Origin: JAJDXO01 sp965207535
GTDB lineage: Bacteria; Pseudomonadota; Alphaproteobacteria; Rhodospirillales; UBA2165
Assembly: GCA_965207535.1 (NCBI GenBank)
Contig: CBDBMR010000017.1
Location: 248,001 to 312,000, forward strand
DNA: 64,000 bases
Reading direction: 5' to 3'
This document shows positions 16,308-25,011 of this stretch, piece by piece. Below the pieces are notes generated by a model, which was not told where the DNA came from, did not search any database, and saw nothing but the letters and a program-made list of their open reading frames with translations. The stretch's first letter is position 1, and each line of letters begins with the position of its first letter. A program made the position numbers and the translations under genes.

Positions 16308-17726
16308 TCATTCGTTCAGCACCCATGTATCCTTGGTGCCGCCGCCTTGGCTCGAGTTGACCACAAGAGAGCCCTCCTTGAGGGCGACCCGGGTCAGACC
16401 GCCGGGGACAATTTTGGTCTCGCTACCGACGAGGATGAAGGGGCGGAGATCCACGTGACGCGGGGCGACGCCGCTCTCGACAAACGTGGGGACGGTGGAA
16501 AGGGCCAACGTAGGCTGGGCGATAAATTGGTCCGGATCGGCGCGCAACCGCTCGGCATAGGCGGTAATCTCATCCTTAGTCGCCGCGGGGCCGACCAACA
16601 TGCCGTAGCCGCCGGACCCATGCACCTCCTTCACGACCAGGTCCTTCAGGTTGTCCAGGGTATAGGCGAGGTCATCCGGCTTGGAGCACCGATATGTCGG
16701 CACGTTGTTCAGGATCGGCTCCTCGGAAAGATAGAACCGGATCAAATCCGGAACGTAGGTGTAGACGGACTTGTCGTCGGCGATGCCGGCCCCGACGGCG
16801 TTGGCAAGTACAATATTTCCGGCGCGGTAGGCGGTCATGATCCCCGGTACGCCGAGCGCCGAAGCCGGATTGAACGCCAATGGGTCGATATAGGGGTCGT
16901 CGATCCGGCGATAGATGACGTCGACCCGTTTCGGACCCTGGGTCGTCCGCATGTAGACGATGTTGTCGGCGACGAACAAGTCCTGTCCCTCGACCAGATC
17001 GACACCCATTTCATCGGCGAGAAACGAATGTTCGTAGTAGGCGCTGTTGTACCGGCCGGGCGTCAGAACGACGGTGGTAACGTCGCCCTGTGCGGCAGGG
17101 GGAGCAACGGACACCAATGTCGAAAGGAGTTCTTCCGGGTAATGATCGACGGGCCGGACGGCGTAACTCCGGAACAGGTCGGGGAACAACCGCATGACCA
17201 TCTCACGGTTCTCCAACATGTAGGAGACACCGGAGGGCGTCCGAACATTGTCCTCCAACACGTAAAACTCGTCCGGGCCGACCCGCACCAGATCGATGCC
17301 GGCAATATGGGTGTAGACGCCGCCCGGCACCTGCAGACCCTGCATTTGCGGCTCATAGGCATCGTTAAGCAGGACAAGCGAGGGATCGATAATGCCTTCA
17401 TCCAGGGCCCGCTGTTCCCCATAGACGTCGCAGAGGAACATATTCAATGCCTTGACCCGCTGATCGAGGCCGCGCGCCATCATTTCCCATTCCCGGGCGC
17501 TGATCAGCCGGGGAATGACGTCGAACGGGATGATGCGCTCGGTGCCGCCGCCCTCGCCATACACGGCAAAGGTTATGCCGCTCTTGCGATAGAGAAGTTC
17601 GGTCTCCTCCCTTTTGAGCGCCATCACGTCGGCCGGCGTTCGGTCGAGCCAATCCTGAACCCCCCGGTACAGTTCTCGGACCGCCCCGCCACCGTCCCGC
17701 ATCTCGTCGAACGGCTCCTTGGTCAT
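16308..17726 (-). CDS. Circularly permuted type 2 ATP-grasp protein of the Anbu operon
   Basis: A 472-residue member of the circularly permuted ATP-grasp (DUF404/DUF407) family, predicted amide- or peptide-bond-forming enzymes. Recognisable segments are FDVIPRLISAREWEMMARGL, the near-invariant FLCDVYGEQ, EFYVLEDNVRTPSGVSYMLENR, the Gly-rich GSGGYGMLVGP with its nearby lysine, and FIAQPTLALSTVPT; the last three supply the ATP-grasp binding elements. It is the first gene of the Anbu operon. A 141-bp hairpin element begins 47 bp upstream of its start, so the promoter must lie in or beyond that element. Confidence 0.92.
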   Translation of the reverse strand: MTKEPFDEMRDGGGAVRELYRGVQDWLDRTPADVMALKREETELLYRKSGITFAVYGEGGGTERIIPFDVIPRLISAREWEMMARGLDQRVKALNMFLCDVYGEQRALDEGIIDPSLVLLNDAYEPQMQGLQVPGGVYTHIAGIDLVRVGPDEFYVLEDNVRTPSGVSYMLENREMVMRLFPDLFRSYAVRPVDHYPEELLSTLVSVAPPAAQGDVTTVVLTPGRYNSAYYEHSFLADEMGVDLVEGQDLFVADNIVYMRTTQGPKRVDVIYRRIDDPYIDPLAFNPASALGVPGIMTAYRAGNIVLANAVGAGIADDKSVYTYVPDLIRFYLSEEPILNNVPTYRCSKPDDLAYTLDNLKDLVVKEVHGSGGYGMLVGPAATKDEITAYAERLRADPDQFIAQPTLALSTVPTFVESGVAPRHVDLRPFILVGSETKIVPGGLTRVALKEGSLVVNSSQGGGTKDTWVLNE

Positions 17727-17772
17727 GGCTCAAATCATAACAGCATTGTCGGTTGCGCAAAGATTGGGCGGG

Positions 17773-17913
17773 CTAGATCGGGTCATGTTTTGACGGAACC
17801 ACGGCGCGGTTTCGTCAAAACATGTGAATCCGATCTATTTCAATAGTGCAGAGCCGATTCACATGGATTGTCGGCATCGCAAAGCGATTCCGACAAACCA
17901 TGACCGGCTCTAG
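17773..17913. mobile_element. 141-bp MITE-like element of three consecutive stem-loops
   Basis: The ends CTAGATCGGGTCATG... and, read from the other side, CTAGAGCCGGTCATG... match at 22 of 26 positions as terminal inverted repeats. Inside are three dyads in a row: 17784-17824 (17-bp arms, CATGTTTTGACG), 17821-17865 (CATGTGAATC/GATTCACATG) and 17868-17896 (TTGTCGG/CCGACAA with inner ATCGC/GCGAT). No coding capacity. It lies 4 bp past the carbonic anhydrase stop and 47 bp before the ATP-grasp start, so it could also end transcription. Confidence 0.6.
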
Positions 17914-17917
17914 GTCT

Positions 17918-18535
17918 TCAAACGGGAAGTACGGCCTCCCAGCGGCCCTTATCCACCAAGCGATGCAGGTTTCCGCCATCAAGGTCGAAGACAAGGCCAT
18001 GTATCTCGATATCGCCGCTGTCCAGCTTTGCCTTTACCCAAGGATAACTGCGCAGGTTATCCAGGGAATTCGCAACCGCGTTTCGTTCAACCGCTCTCAG
18101 GTAATCCTCGCCGTTTCGCTCTTGCCCCCGGGCTGCTTTGGCGATTTTGACCCAGTCGTCGATGAATTCCCGCTTGGGACCGTTTCCGGCGCCGTCACAG
18201 AGACGCTTTATCCCGCCGCAATGGGTGTGTCCCAAGACCACGATGTGATCGACTTGGAGATCGCGCACGGCATATTCCAGGGCGGCAGCTGTGTCGTGTG
18301 GGTGCCCATCGGGGGTGTAGGGTGGAACCAGATTGGCGACGTTCCTCACCACGAAGATCTGGCCCGGCACCGCCTCGGTGATGATCGAGGGATTCACCCG
18401 GCTGTCCGAGCAGGCGATGACCATGACCTCGGGATGCTGGCCCTGTTGGACGAGGTCCCGATAAATCTCGGGACGGCCCTCGAAATAGGTCTGCCGGAAC
18501 GATTTGAAGCCGGCGATAAGGCGGTTGATGGGCAT
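17918..18535 (-). CDS. Beta-class carbonic anhydrase
   Basis: A 205-residue zinc enzyme interconverting CO2 and bicarbonate. Zinc ligands and the catalytic dyad are visible: C42, D44 and R46 in ACSDSR, with H103 and C106 in LGHTHCGG. Length and pattern match cytoplasmic beta carbonic anhydrases. The start is 9 bp after the tctA stop on the same strand, so it is probably the last gene of a tctC-tctB-tctA-carbonic anhydrase operon. That suggests local CO2/bicarbonate supply linked to use of the imported carboxylate; this link is inference. Confidence 0.92.
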   Translation of the reverse strand: MPINRLIAGFKSFRQTYFEGRPEIYRDLVQQGQHPEVMVIACSDSRVNPSIITEAVPGQIFVVRNVANLVPPYTPDGHPHDTAAALEYAVRDLQVDHIVVLGHTHCGGIKRLCDGAGNGPKREFIDDWVKIAKAARGQERNGEDYLRAVERNAVANSLDNLRSYPWVKAKLDSGDIEIHGLVFDLDGGNLHRLVDKGRWEAVLPV

Positions 18536-18544
18536 GGGTCTCGA

Positions 18545-20068
18545 TCAGTCGCCTTCGGCCACTCCTCTCCGGCGCCACATGGCCAATTGCTGCCGGAACG
18601 ACGGCAGAAAGATCAGCACGACCGCCAGGATCAGCAGAATTAAGGTCATCGGCCGTTCCCACATGAAACTGACGCCGTCGGTCAGGCTCATCGCCCGGGC
18701 AAAATTGTCCTCGAGCAACTGACCCAGGATGAACCCGATCAGCATCGGCGCCAGCGGGAAACCGGCAAACCGCATGATGGTGGCGACTAGTCCCATTCCC
18801 GTCAGCAACAGCAGCTCGGTTGCGTTGTTCTGCCCGATATAGCTGCCCATCATGGTGAAGAACAAAATGAAGGGAATCAGGTAGTTCCTCGGGATCTGCA
18901 AAAGCTTCGCGATGTAGGGAATCAGCGGCAGATTGAGAATCAACAGAACCACGTTGCCGATATACATGGAAATGATCACCGCCCAGAAAATGGACGGGTT
19001 GTCGACCATCAGCCGCGGACCCGGCGTCACGTTGAGCGCGATCAGGGCGCCCAGCAAAATCGCCGTCGTGCCCGAGCCTGGAATACCAAGGGTCAAGAGA
19101 GGCACGAACGATCCGGTGCAGGCCGCGTTGTTGGCGGTTTCAGGCGCGGCGAGGCCTTTGACCGAGCCTTTGCCGAACTCCTTCTGGTCCTCGCCCTTGG
19201 CGATGTTTCGCTCCACCGCGTAGCCGAGAAAAGAGGCGATCGTCGCACCGGCGCCGGGCATCACCCCGATCAGGAAACCCTGGATGGACTGCCTGCCGAT
19301 CACCGGAGTGATTTTTTTGGCTTCCTCCCGGGTGATCCGCAAATCCTTGATCTCGCCACCCTCGCCGTCCTTTCCGGTGTTGGAGCGGGCGGGGTTAAGA
19401 ACCAGATATAGCGCTTCCGGCAAGGCAAACAGGGCCATGGCCAGCGTGATGAAGCTGATGCCGCTCTGGAGATCCTGGATGCCCATGGTGAAGCGGGGCG
19501 CGTTGAACTGGGCGCTTTCGCCAACCGTCGCCAGCATCACGCCCAGAACGGTCATCATCAGCGCCTTGGCAACCTGGCCCGATCCCGCAAACGCCGCGAT
19601 CGCGGACAGACCGACGACCATGAGGGCGAAATACTCCGCCGAGTGAAAGAGCAGCGCAACCGATGCCAAAGCGGGTGCAAAACCCATGAGCAGGATGGCA
19701 CCCACCGTTCCGCCGGCAAAGGAGCCGATTGCGGCAATGGTAAGCGCCTTGCCGGCCTTGCCCTGCCGCGCCATCGGATAGCCGTCGAATGAGGTTGCGA
19801 CGGTACCCGCGACTCCCGGCGCGTTAATCAGTATCGAAGAGGTGGAGCCGCCGAAAATGGCGCCATAGTAGACACCGGCCAATAGGATAAGCGCCGCGGA
19901 CGGATCGCCGATCTTGATGGCGACGGGGATCATAATGGCGATGATCGACATGGGGCCAAGCCCGGGAAGCATGCCGATCAAAGTGCCGATGAGGCACCCG
20001 GCGATAACCATGATCAGGTTCTGAAGCGTCAGGGCGGTGGTAACGCCCGCAAGAATTCCCTCAAGCAT
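18545..20068 (-). CDS. tctA: Tripartite tricarboxylate transporter permease TctA
   Basis: The 507-residue large membrane subunit of a TTT system. Family signatures are ILAGVTTALTLQNL at the N-terminus, GCLIGTLIGMLPGLGPM (the conserved GxLPGLG), YYGAIFGGSTSSILINAPG, and in the second half GVMPGAGATIASFLGYA and TLGIPGSGTTAILLGA. About 12 helices are expected. Uptake is proton- or sodium-coupled and depends on the TctC binding protein. The gene begins 3 bp after the tctB stop. Substrates in the family are citrate, tricarballylate, aromatic acids and others; none is proven here. Confidence 0.93.
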   Translation of the reverse strand: MLEGILAGVTTALTLQNLIMVIAGCLIGTLIGMLPGLGPMSIIAIMIPVAIKIGDPSAALILLAGVYYGAIFGGSTSSILINAPGVAGTVATSFDGYPMARQGKAGKALTIAAIGSFAGGTVGAILLMGFAPALASVALLFHSAEYFALMVVGLSAIAAFAGSGQVAKALMMTVLGVMLATVGESAQFNAPRFTMGIQDLQSGISFITLAMALFALPEALYLVLNPARSNTGKDGEGGEIKDLRITREEAKKITPVIGRQSIQGFLIGVMPGAGATIASFLGYAVERNIAKGEDQKEFGKGSVKGLAAPETANNAACTGSFVPLLTLGIPGSGTTAILLGALIALNVTPGPRLMVDNPSIFWAVIISMYIGNVVLLILNLPLIPYIAKLLQIPRNYLIPFILFFTMMGSYIGQNNATELLLLTGMGLVATIMRFAGFPLAPMLIGFILGQLLEDNFARAMSLTDGVSFMWERPMTLILLILAVVLIFLPSFRQQLAMWRRRGVAEGD

Positions 20069-20071
20069 GGC

Positions 20072-20569
20072 TTATGCCCCCCCGTAGACGAACCAGGGCC
20101 AGGGCCGAAGGAAGATGCCAAGAACCTGTTCGACCAAATACCAAATGAAGAAAGCCGCCACGGCGGCAATCGGGACCATCAGCTTGTAGTTTCTTTCGCC
20201 CAACACGTATCCGCCCAGGCAGATGAACAGCGTCGTCGCGGCAAGAAATCCAATCGGCCTCAGCAGCAGCGCATACGCGACCATGAGAACGAGCAGCGAG
20301 ATGGCCTGACCTAATTTGTACTGCCTGAGATTACGAACATCGATCTCACTGGGATCGATCTCGCCCACCTCTTTGGGACCCGACTGAACGATGACGATCA
20401 GGCCGATGAATGCCCCAAGTATGCTCAGCCATTTCGGCATGGTGTTGGGCAAAAAGGTCAAATTGCGTTCAAACGGCAGCAGGCCTGCCTCCATGGTCAC
20501 GAAGGCGGTGTAACCGTAAATCACGCAAATCAGGACGAAGATTCCGGCAATGGCGCGATCGAGTGTCAC
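20072..20569 (-). CDS. tctB: Tripartite tricarboxylate transporter small subunit TctB
   Basis: A 165-residue membrane protein with four predicted helices (about residues 8-26, 45-62, 90-125 split into two, and 130-160), the small subunit that pairs with TctA. The C-terminal part (YLVEQVLGIFLRPWPWF) has the family pattern ending in a short Leu-Pro-rich tail. It starts with GTG. The gene is separated from tctC by 119 bp containing a GC-rich hairpin and is followed after 3 bp by tctA. Confidence 0.87.
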   Translation of the reverse strand: MTLDRAIAGIFVLICVIYGYTAFVTMEAGLLPFERNLTFLPNTMPKWLSILGAFIGLIVIVQSGPKEVGEIDPSEIDVRNLRQYKLGQAISLLVLMVAYALLLRPIGFLAATTLFICLGGYVLGERNYKLMVPIAAVAAFFIWYLVEQVLGIFLRPWPWFVYGGA

Positions 20570-20650
20570 GGCGCAGTCCCCCTATTGTGAGCCGTCGCGA
20601 TGGCCCTTGTTTCTCTTGTTTCTCTCGGCGGTGTTCCGCCGGGAATTCGC

Positions 20651-20679
20651 GCCGGGGCCCCGTAAGGCGGAGCCCCGGC
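20651..20679 (-). terminator. GC-rich hairpin between tctC and tctB
   Basis: GCCGGGGC (20651-20658) pairs with GCCCCGGC (20672-20679) in an 8-bp perfect stem directly after the tctC stop. With no T-run it is more likely an attenuating or mRNA-stabilising hairpin that raises tctC over tctBA than a full terminator. Confidence 0.5.
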
Positions 20680-20688
20680 ACAACTCGG

Positions 20689-21693
20689 CTATTTCAGGAA
20701 GCCGAGCTTGGTCATGAGGTTCTTGATGACCTTTTCCTGATCCACCAGGAAGGCGGTGAACTCCTCGCCTGAGTTGTGGATATCAACCCAACCATTGCGG
20801 TCGCGCACGGCCTTCCATTCCGGCGTGTTGTACATGGCCGCGATGGCTTTCCGGTACTGGGCCGCCTTGTCCTTCGGCAGGCCCGGCGCCGCGAAAAATC
20901 CACGCCAGTTGACGAAGGTGGTGTCGAAGCCCTGCTCCTTGAGGGTCGGCGCGTCCTTGAACGCAGGTACGCGTTTCGGCGACGTGACGGCGAGAATGCG
21001 CATCTCGCCGGACTTCGCCAAGGCAACGGCCTCGGAGAAACCGGTCGATCCCGCGGCGACTTCGCCGGACAGGATCGCGGCGTTCAGCTTTCCGCCCGCA
21101 TCAAACGGAATGTACTTGACCTTGGTCGGGTCGGCTCCAGCCGACTGAAAGGCCATCGCGGCGACCAAGTGGTCCATGCCGCCGGGCACCGATCCGCCGC
21201 CGACGGAGACCTTGCGCGGGTTCGCCTTGTACGCGGCTACGAGATCCTTGAAGTCCTTGAACGGGCTGTTCTTGCCGGTAATGATCGCCGCGTAGTCGCC
21301 GATGGTTCCGGCGATCATCGTCAGATCGCGGAAATTGTGCGGGAACCGGCCAACCAGCGAGCGGATAACGATGGGCGTGGAGTTGACCATCAGCGTGCCA
21401 TGGTTGGACGCGGCATTCTCGATCAGGAAGCCGATGGCCTTGCCGCCGCCGCCGCCCGACATGTTTTCGTAGGAAGCGGACCCAACGATGCCTGACTTGG
21501 TCAGGGCTTCGCCGGTGCCGCGCGCCGTACCGTCCCAACCGCCGCCGGCACCGCCGGGAATCAGGAAATGTACCTTGTCGAGAACCTTGTCAGCCGCCTG
21601 GGCGCCATTGGCCAGCACGGAAATCGAGAGTCCGACGGCCGCAACCGCACCGACGAACAAATGGGTATATACACGTGAATTAGCTTTGAGCAT
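20689..21693 (-). CDS. tctC: Tripartite tricarboxylate transporter binding protein TctC (Bug family)
   Basis: A 334-residue periplasmic substrate receptor. The signal peptide ends near residue 34 (VLANGAQAAD). The mature chain shows Bug-family landmarks: VHFLIPGGAGGGWDGTARGTGEALTKSG near the start, MVNSTPIVIRSL, VSVGGGSVPGGMDHL and the ligand-loop region YIPFDAGGKLNAAILSGEVAAGSTGFSE. An AGGAGA site precedes the ATG. It is the first gene of the TTT operon and is separated from tctB by a hairpin. The size and motifs fit a carboxylate receptor, identity unknown. Confidence 0.92.
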   Translation of the reverse strand: MLKANSRVYTHLFVGAVAAVGLSISVLANGAQAADKVLDKVHFLIPGGAGGGWDGTARGTGEALTKSGIVGSASYENMSGGGGGKAIGFLIENAASNHGTLMVNSTPIVIRSLVGRFPHNFRDLTMIAGTIGDYAAIITGKNSPFKDFKDLVAAYKANPRKVSVGGGSVPGGMDHLVAAMAFQSAGADPTKVKYIPFDAGGKLNAAILSGEVAAGSTGFSEAVALAKSGEMRILAVTSPKRVPAFKDAPTLKEQGFDTTFVNWRGFFAAPGLPKDKAAQYRKAIAAMYNTPEWKAVRDRNGWVDIHNSGEEFTAFLVDQEKVIKNLMTKLGFLK

Positions 21694-21821
21694 CGCTCTC
21701 TCCTGTTAGACGAATTTTGTTATTTGCCACGAGGCCGGACCGCAAACGGACAGGCCCTGGTTCATACATTAGTGCCTGAACCTGTCATCAACCTGTCAAA
21801 ATGAAAGAATTCGACGGCCGC

Positions 21822-22925
21822 CTAACGGCCGGTCAGCGCTTTTTCCCAGGTATCGATCATTCTGGCGCGCTTGAACTGATCAAGGTAGACCAGCAATCCG
21901 GGGCCCACCTTGACCGGCCGAAGACTGGCCCCCGCTTCCGCTTGCATGTTGGCCGCCGTCCTGGGGCCGGTCACCCCCGTGTGGATGGAGTTGAGCCCGG
22001 ACTGTTCGGACAAAACCCGTTGGCCGCGTTCGGACAGCAGATAGTCCAAGAACATCTTGCCGGTTTCGGGCGAGCGCGCCCTACGGGGAATGAGTGCGAT
22101 GCGCGACAATACCACCGTAAAGTCGGTGGGCAGGATGACGCCGATCGCCGAATCCCGCGCTGCCCGGCTTGCCGCATAGGTTCCCAGCACATTATAGCCA
22201 AGCACGATTTTCCCTGTGCTGAGTTGATCGAGTATGGCCGCGGATTTGGAAAATAATTTGACGCTGTTCCTTCCCATGGCCCGGACCAGGTTCCAAGTCG
22301 CGCTGTAATGTTCCTGGTCGCGGGCGAGAGCAAAGAAACCGAACCCGCTCCGCTCGATATCGTAGGTCGCGACCTTGCCGAAAAACTCGGAATTAGGACT
22401 GCTCAGCGCTTCAGCAAGACCAGTGCGGGTGGTCGGCACTTCCCGGCCCTGGAAGTACTTTTTGTTATAGACAATCACCACCGGCTCAAATGTCACGCCG
22501 AATGCCTCGTTCCGCCAATTGGCCCATGACGGCAATCCATCGACGGATTCAGCCTTGTGCGGCTGGGCGTAGCCATCGTTGGCCAGTTTCATCTGGAGGT
22601 CCATCACGGAACTGAAGGCCAGATCGGCCGTTACCCCGGGGCCGTCCGATTCCTCGATAATCCGCTGGTAGAGCACTTGGCTCTGGAGATCGTGGTACTG
22701 GACCGTGATATCCGCCCGGAGCTTCCGGAAGTCCTCGATCAATGGCCGTGCCGCTTCGATATCCGTCGTGCTGTAGACCACAAGAGTTCGGCCCCCGCCC
22801 TGACCGGGGAACTCGTAATTCTGGGCATATGCCGGCGACGGATGCGAAAGAAGCGCGGCCGAGAGCAGCGCGAACACGGAAAAAACGGCGGATTTAGTCA
22901 CGTCCCGGCATCCAACTTCACTCAC
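21822..22925 (-). CDS. Orphan periplasmic solute-binding protein (iron/FbpA-like fold)
   Basis: A 367-residue extracellular solute-binding protein of family 1. A signal peptide ends near residue 34 (SPAYAQ), then RTLVVYSTTDIEAARPLIEDF, the characteristic start of the FbpA/AfuA-like group, then VIVYNKKYF and GYNVLGTYAASRA. No ABC permease or ATPase genes accompany it. It is divergent from the TctDE-like two-component genes with 26 bp between starts, which suggests a periplasmic ligand-sensing role rather than, or besides, uptake. Both possible starts (22925, 22901) are GTG. The substrate cannot be read from sequence. Confidence 0.82.
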   Translation of the reverse strand: MSEVGCRDVTKSAVFSVFALLSAALLSHPSPAYAQNYEFPGQGGGRTLVVYSTTDIEAARPLIEDFRKLRADITVQYHDLQSQVLYQRIIEESDGPGVTADLAFSSVMDLQMKLANDGYAQPHKAESVDGLPSWANWRNEAFGVTFEPVVIVYNKKYFQGREVPTTRTGLAEALSSPNSEFFGKVATYDIERSGFGFFALARDQEHYSATWNLVRAMGRNSVKLFSKSAAILDQLSTGKIVLGYNVLGTYAASRAARDSAIGVILPTDFTVVLSRIALIPRRARSPETGKMFLDYLLSERGQRVLSEQSGLNSIHTGVTGPRTAANMQAEAGASLRPVKVGPGLLVYLDQFKRARMIDTWEKALTGR

Positions 22926-22951
22926 GATCGGACTTATATTACCGTTCTCGC

Positions 22952-23617
22952 ATGCGGGTGATGATCGTTGAAGACAATTCTGCGTTGGCGGACGGCGTAT
23001 CCCGGGCCCTCGCGGGCATGGGGATGGCCGTTGACCGGATCGATGACGGCGAGGAGGCGGATGCGGTTCTCTGTCATCAGGCCTATGATCTGGTCGTCTT
23101 GGACCTCAACCTGCCCGGTGTGGACGGCCTGGAAATCCTTACCCGCATGCGCCGCCGGGGTGACGATGCCCAGGTCCTGATCCTCACCGCCCGCGATGAG
23201 GTCAAGGACCGCGTGGCCGGACTGGACAGGGGGGCGGACGACTACCTGACCAAACCGTTCGATCTGCCGGAACTGGAGGCTCGCGTAAGGGCTCTCCTGC
23301 GGAGGCGCGCCGCCAACAGTTCGCCCACCATCGTTCACGGTCCCCTCAAATTCGACACCGTGGCCCGGCGCGTTTGGATCGATGACGACCCCTTGGAGCT
23401 TACACGGCGGGAACTCAGCCTGCTTCAACTGCTTCTCAGCCATGCCGGCGAGGTCATGGGCAAGGATCAGATAGCGGATGGCCTGGCGGGATTCGATCAC
23501 GACGTCAGCCCCAATGCGGTCGAGACCCAGATCAGCCGGCTTAGGAAACGCTTGAGGCCCGCCGGGATCGATATCCGAACGATCCGCGGGCTCGGATATC
23601 TGCTGGAGAATCCATGA
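22952..23617 (+). CDS. TctD-like OmpR-family response regulator
   Basis: A 221-residue two-domain response regulator. The receiver domain has the acidic pocket ED at residues 7-8, the phospho-acceptor Asp in DLVVLDLNLPGVDG near 51, Thr in ILTARDE and Lys in DYLTKPFDLPEL. The winged-helix output domain (from about 125) includes LTRRELSLLQLLLSHAGEVMG and the recognition helix SPNAVETQISRLRKRL. It overlaps the kinase gene as ATGA. Position beside tctCBA and similarity to TctD suggest control of tricarboxylate uptake. Confidence 0.92.
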   Translation: MRVMIVEDNSALADGVSRALAGMGMAVDRIDDGEEADAVLCHQAYDLVVLDLNLPGVDGLEILTRMRRRGDDAQVLILTARDEVKDRVAGLDRGADDYLTKPFDLPELEARVRALLRRRAANSSPTIVHGPLKFDTVARRVWIDDDPLELTRRELSLLQLLLSHAGEVMGKDQIADGLAGFDHDVSPNAVETQISRLRKRLRPAGIDIRTIRGLGYLLENP

Positions 23618-25011
23618 ACTGGCGCAACCGTTCGCTCAGACGCCGCCTAGCGTTCTGGATAATCGTCCCGCTGGCTTTCGTCAGCCTGTTTCTGCTGCTG
23701 GACGTTCGGGAGAATTCCCGCCGGGCCGCGAACGAGGTGTTCGACCGCGTGCTTCTCGGTTCGGCGCTGGCCATCGCCGAACGAGTGGTGATCGATGGTG
23801 ATGAAATCGTTGTCGATATCCCGTATGTCGCCTTGGAAATGTTGACATCCGCCGCCCAGGATCGGGTGTTCTATCAGGTGTCGAAGAGCGATCGGCAGTT
23901 CATCACCGGCTATTCGGACCTCCCGAATATCCCCGATCATCTGGTGGGCGCCGGCGACCAGCCGGTATTCTACGATGCCGAATACAAGGGATCGCAGGTC
24001 CGTGTCGGCGCGGTTTCCCGGTTTCTGTCGAGTTCGCGTCTGTCGACCCGGGTGACCATAAAGGTGGCGGAAACGGTGGGGGCGCGGAATGCGTTGATCG
24101 GAGAACTCATCCGCGACGCCGCCTTGAGGCTCTCCTTGATCATCATCGTCGCCGCATTGATCGTGTGGTTTGGGCTGTCCCGCGGTCTAAAACCGTTGGA
24201 AACCCTCGAGCAAGCCATCAATCGCCGAAACAGAGAGGACCTCCGGCCCATCGAGCACGAGGTTCCCTACGAGGTGCGGAACCTCGTTGCCTCGATCAAT
24301 CAGCTGATGGAGCGGCTGGCGCGAAGTATTGGTGCGATGCAGCGCTTTACGGCAAATGCCGCGCATCAACTCAGGACGCCGATTGCGGCCATCAAGACCC
24401 AGACCGAGTTGGCGCTCAAGGAGAATGACCCTGCTGAAACCCAGAAGACCCTGGCCCACTTGCATGAATCGGCCGAACAGACCACACGGCTCATCAATCA
24501 GTTGATGAGCCTGTCCCGCGCGGCCCCGACCGAGGGCGGGCCTCAGGGCGAGGAGTTCGATATTCGAGCGCTGTGCGTCGAAATCACCCGGGAAATGGTA
24601 CCCACGGCGTTGGCCAAGAACATCGATTTGGGCTTCGAGGGTTCCGACGAACCAATTCCGCTGAAGGGTGATCGAACCCTCTTCGAGGAACTGGTCAAGA
24701 ATCTGATCGACAATACGCTGTCGTACTGTCCCTCGGGAACACGGTCATCGGTCAGGCTCTCCAACGGCTCGGGCGAAGTAATCCTCGAGGTGGAAGATGA
24801 CGGTCCGGGCATTCCCGCGGAGGAACGGGAGAGAGTTTTCGAGCGATTCTATCGATCCGACGCCTCCAACGCGCCGGGGTGCGGACTCGGGTTGTCAATT
24901 GTCCGGGAAATCGCACGAAGCCACGACGGGGACGCAATCATCGTTCCGCGAAGCGAGCCGGGTGGAACCCTCGTCCGGGTGTCCCTCGCTCAATCCGTGG
25001 AAGCGTCGTAG
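23614..25011 (+). CDS. TctE-like sensor histidine kinase
   Basis: A 465-residue membrane kinase. Transmembrane helix 1 is near residues 12-32, a periplasmic sensor domain (PAS/TctE N-terminal like) follows, helix 2 is near 170-188, then a HAMP linker. The H-box is FTANAAHQLRTPIAAIKTQ with the phospho-accepting His, then the N-box LVKNLIDNTLSYC, the G1 box DDGPGIPAEE, the F-box ERFYRS and the G2 box GCGLGLSIV. The start overlaps the regulator stop by 4 bp, and the 3' end overlaps the convergent lyase gene by 22 bp. Confidence 0.92.
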   Translation: MNWRNRSLRRRLAFWIIVPLAFVSLFLLLDVRENSRRAANEVFDRVLLGSALAIAERVVIDGDEIVVDIPYVALEMLTSAAQDRVFYQVSKSDRQFITGYSDLPNIPDHLVGAGDQPVFYDAEYKGSQVRVGAVSRFLSSSRLSTRVTIKVAETVGARNALIGELIRDAALRLSLIIIVAALIVWFGLSRGLKPLETLEQAINRRNREDLRPIEHEVPYEVRNLVASINQLMERLARSIGAMQRFTANAAHQLRTPIAAIKTQTELALKENDPAETQKTLAHLHESAEQTTRLINQLMSLSRAAPTEGGPQGEEFDIRALCVEITREMVPTALAKNIDLGFEGSDEPIPLKGDRTLFEELVKNLIDNTLSYCPSGTRSSVRLSNGSGEVILEVEDDGPGIPAEERERVFERFYRSDASNAPGCGLGLSIVREIARSHDGDAIIVPRSEPGGTLVRVSLAQSVEAS

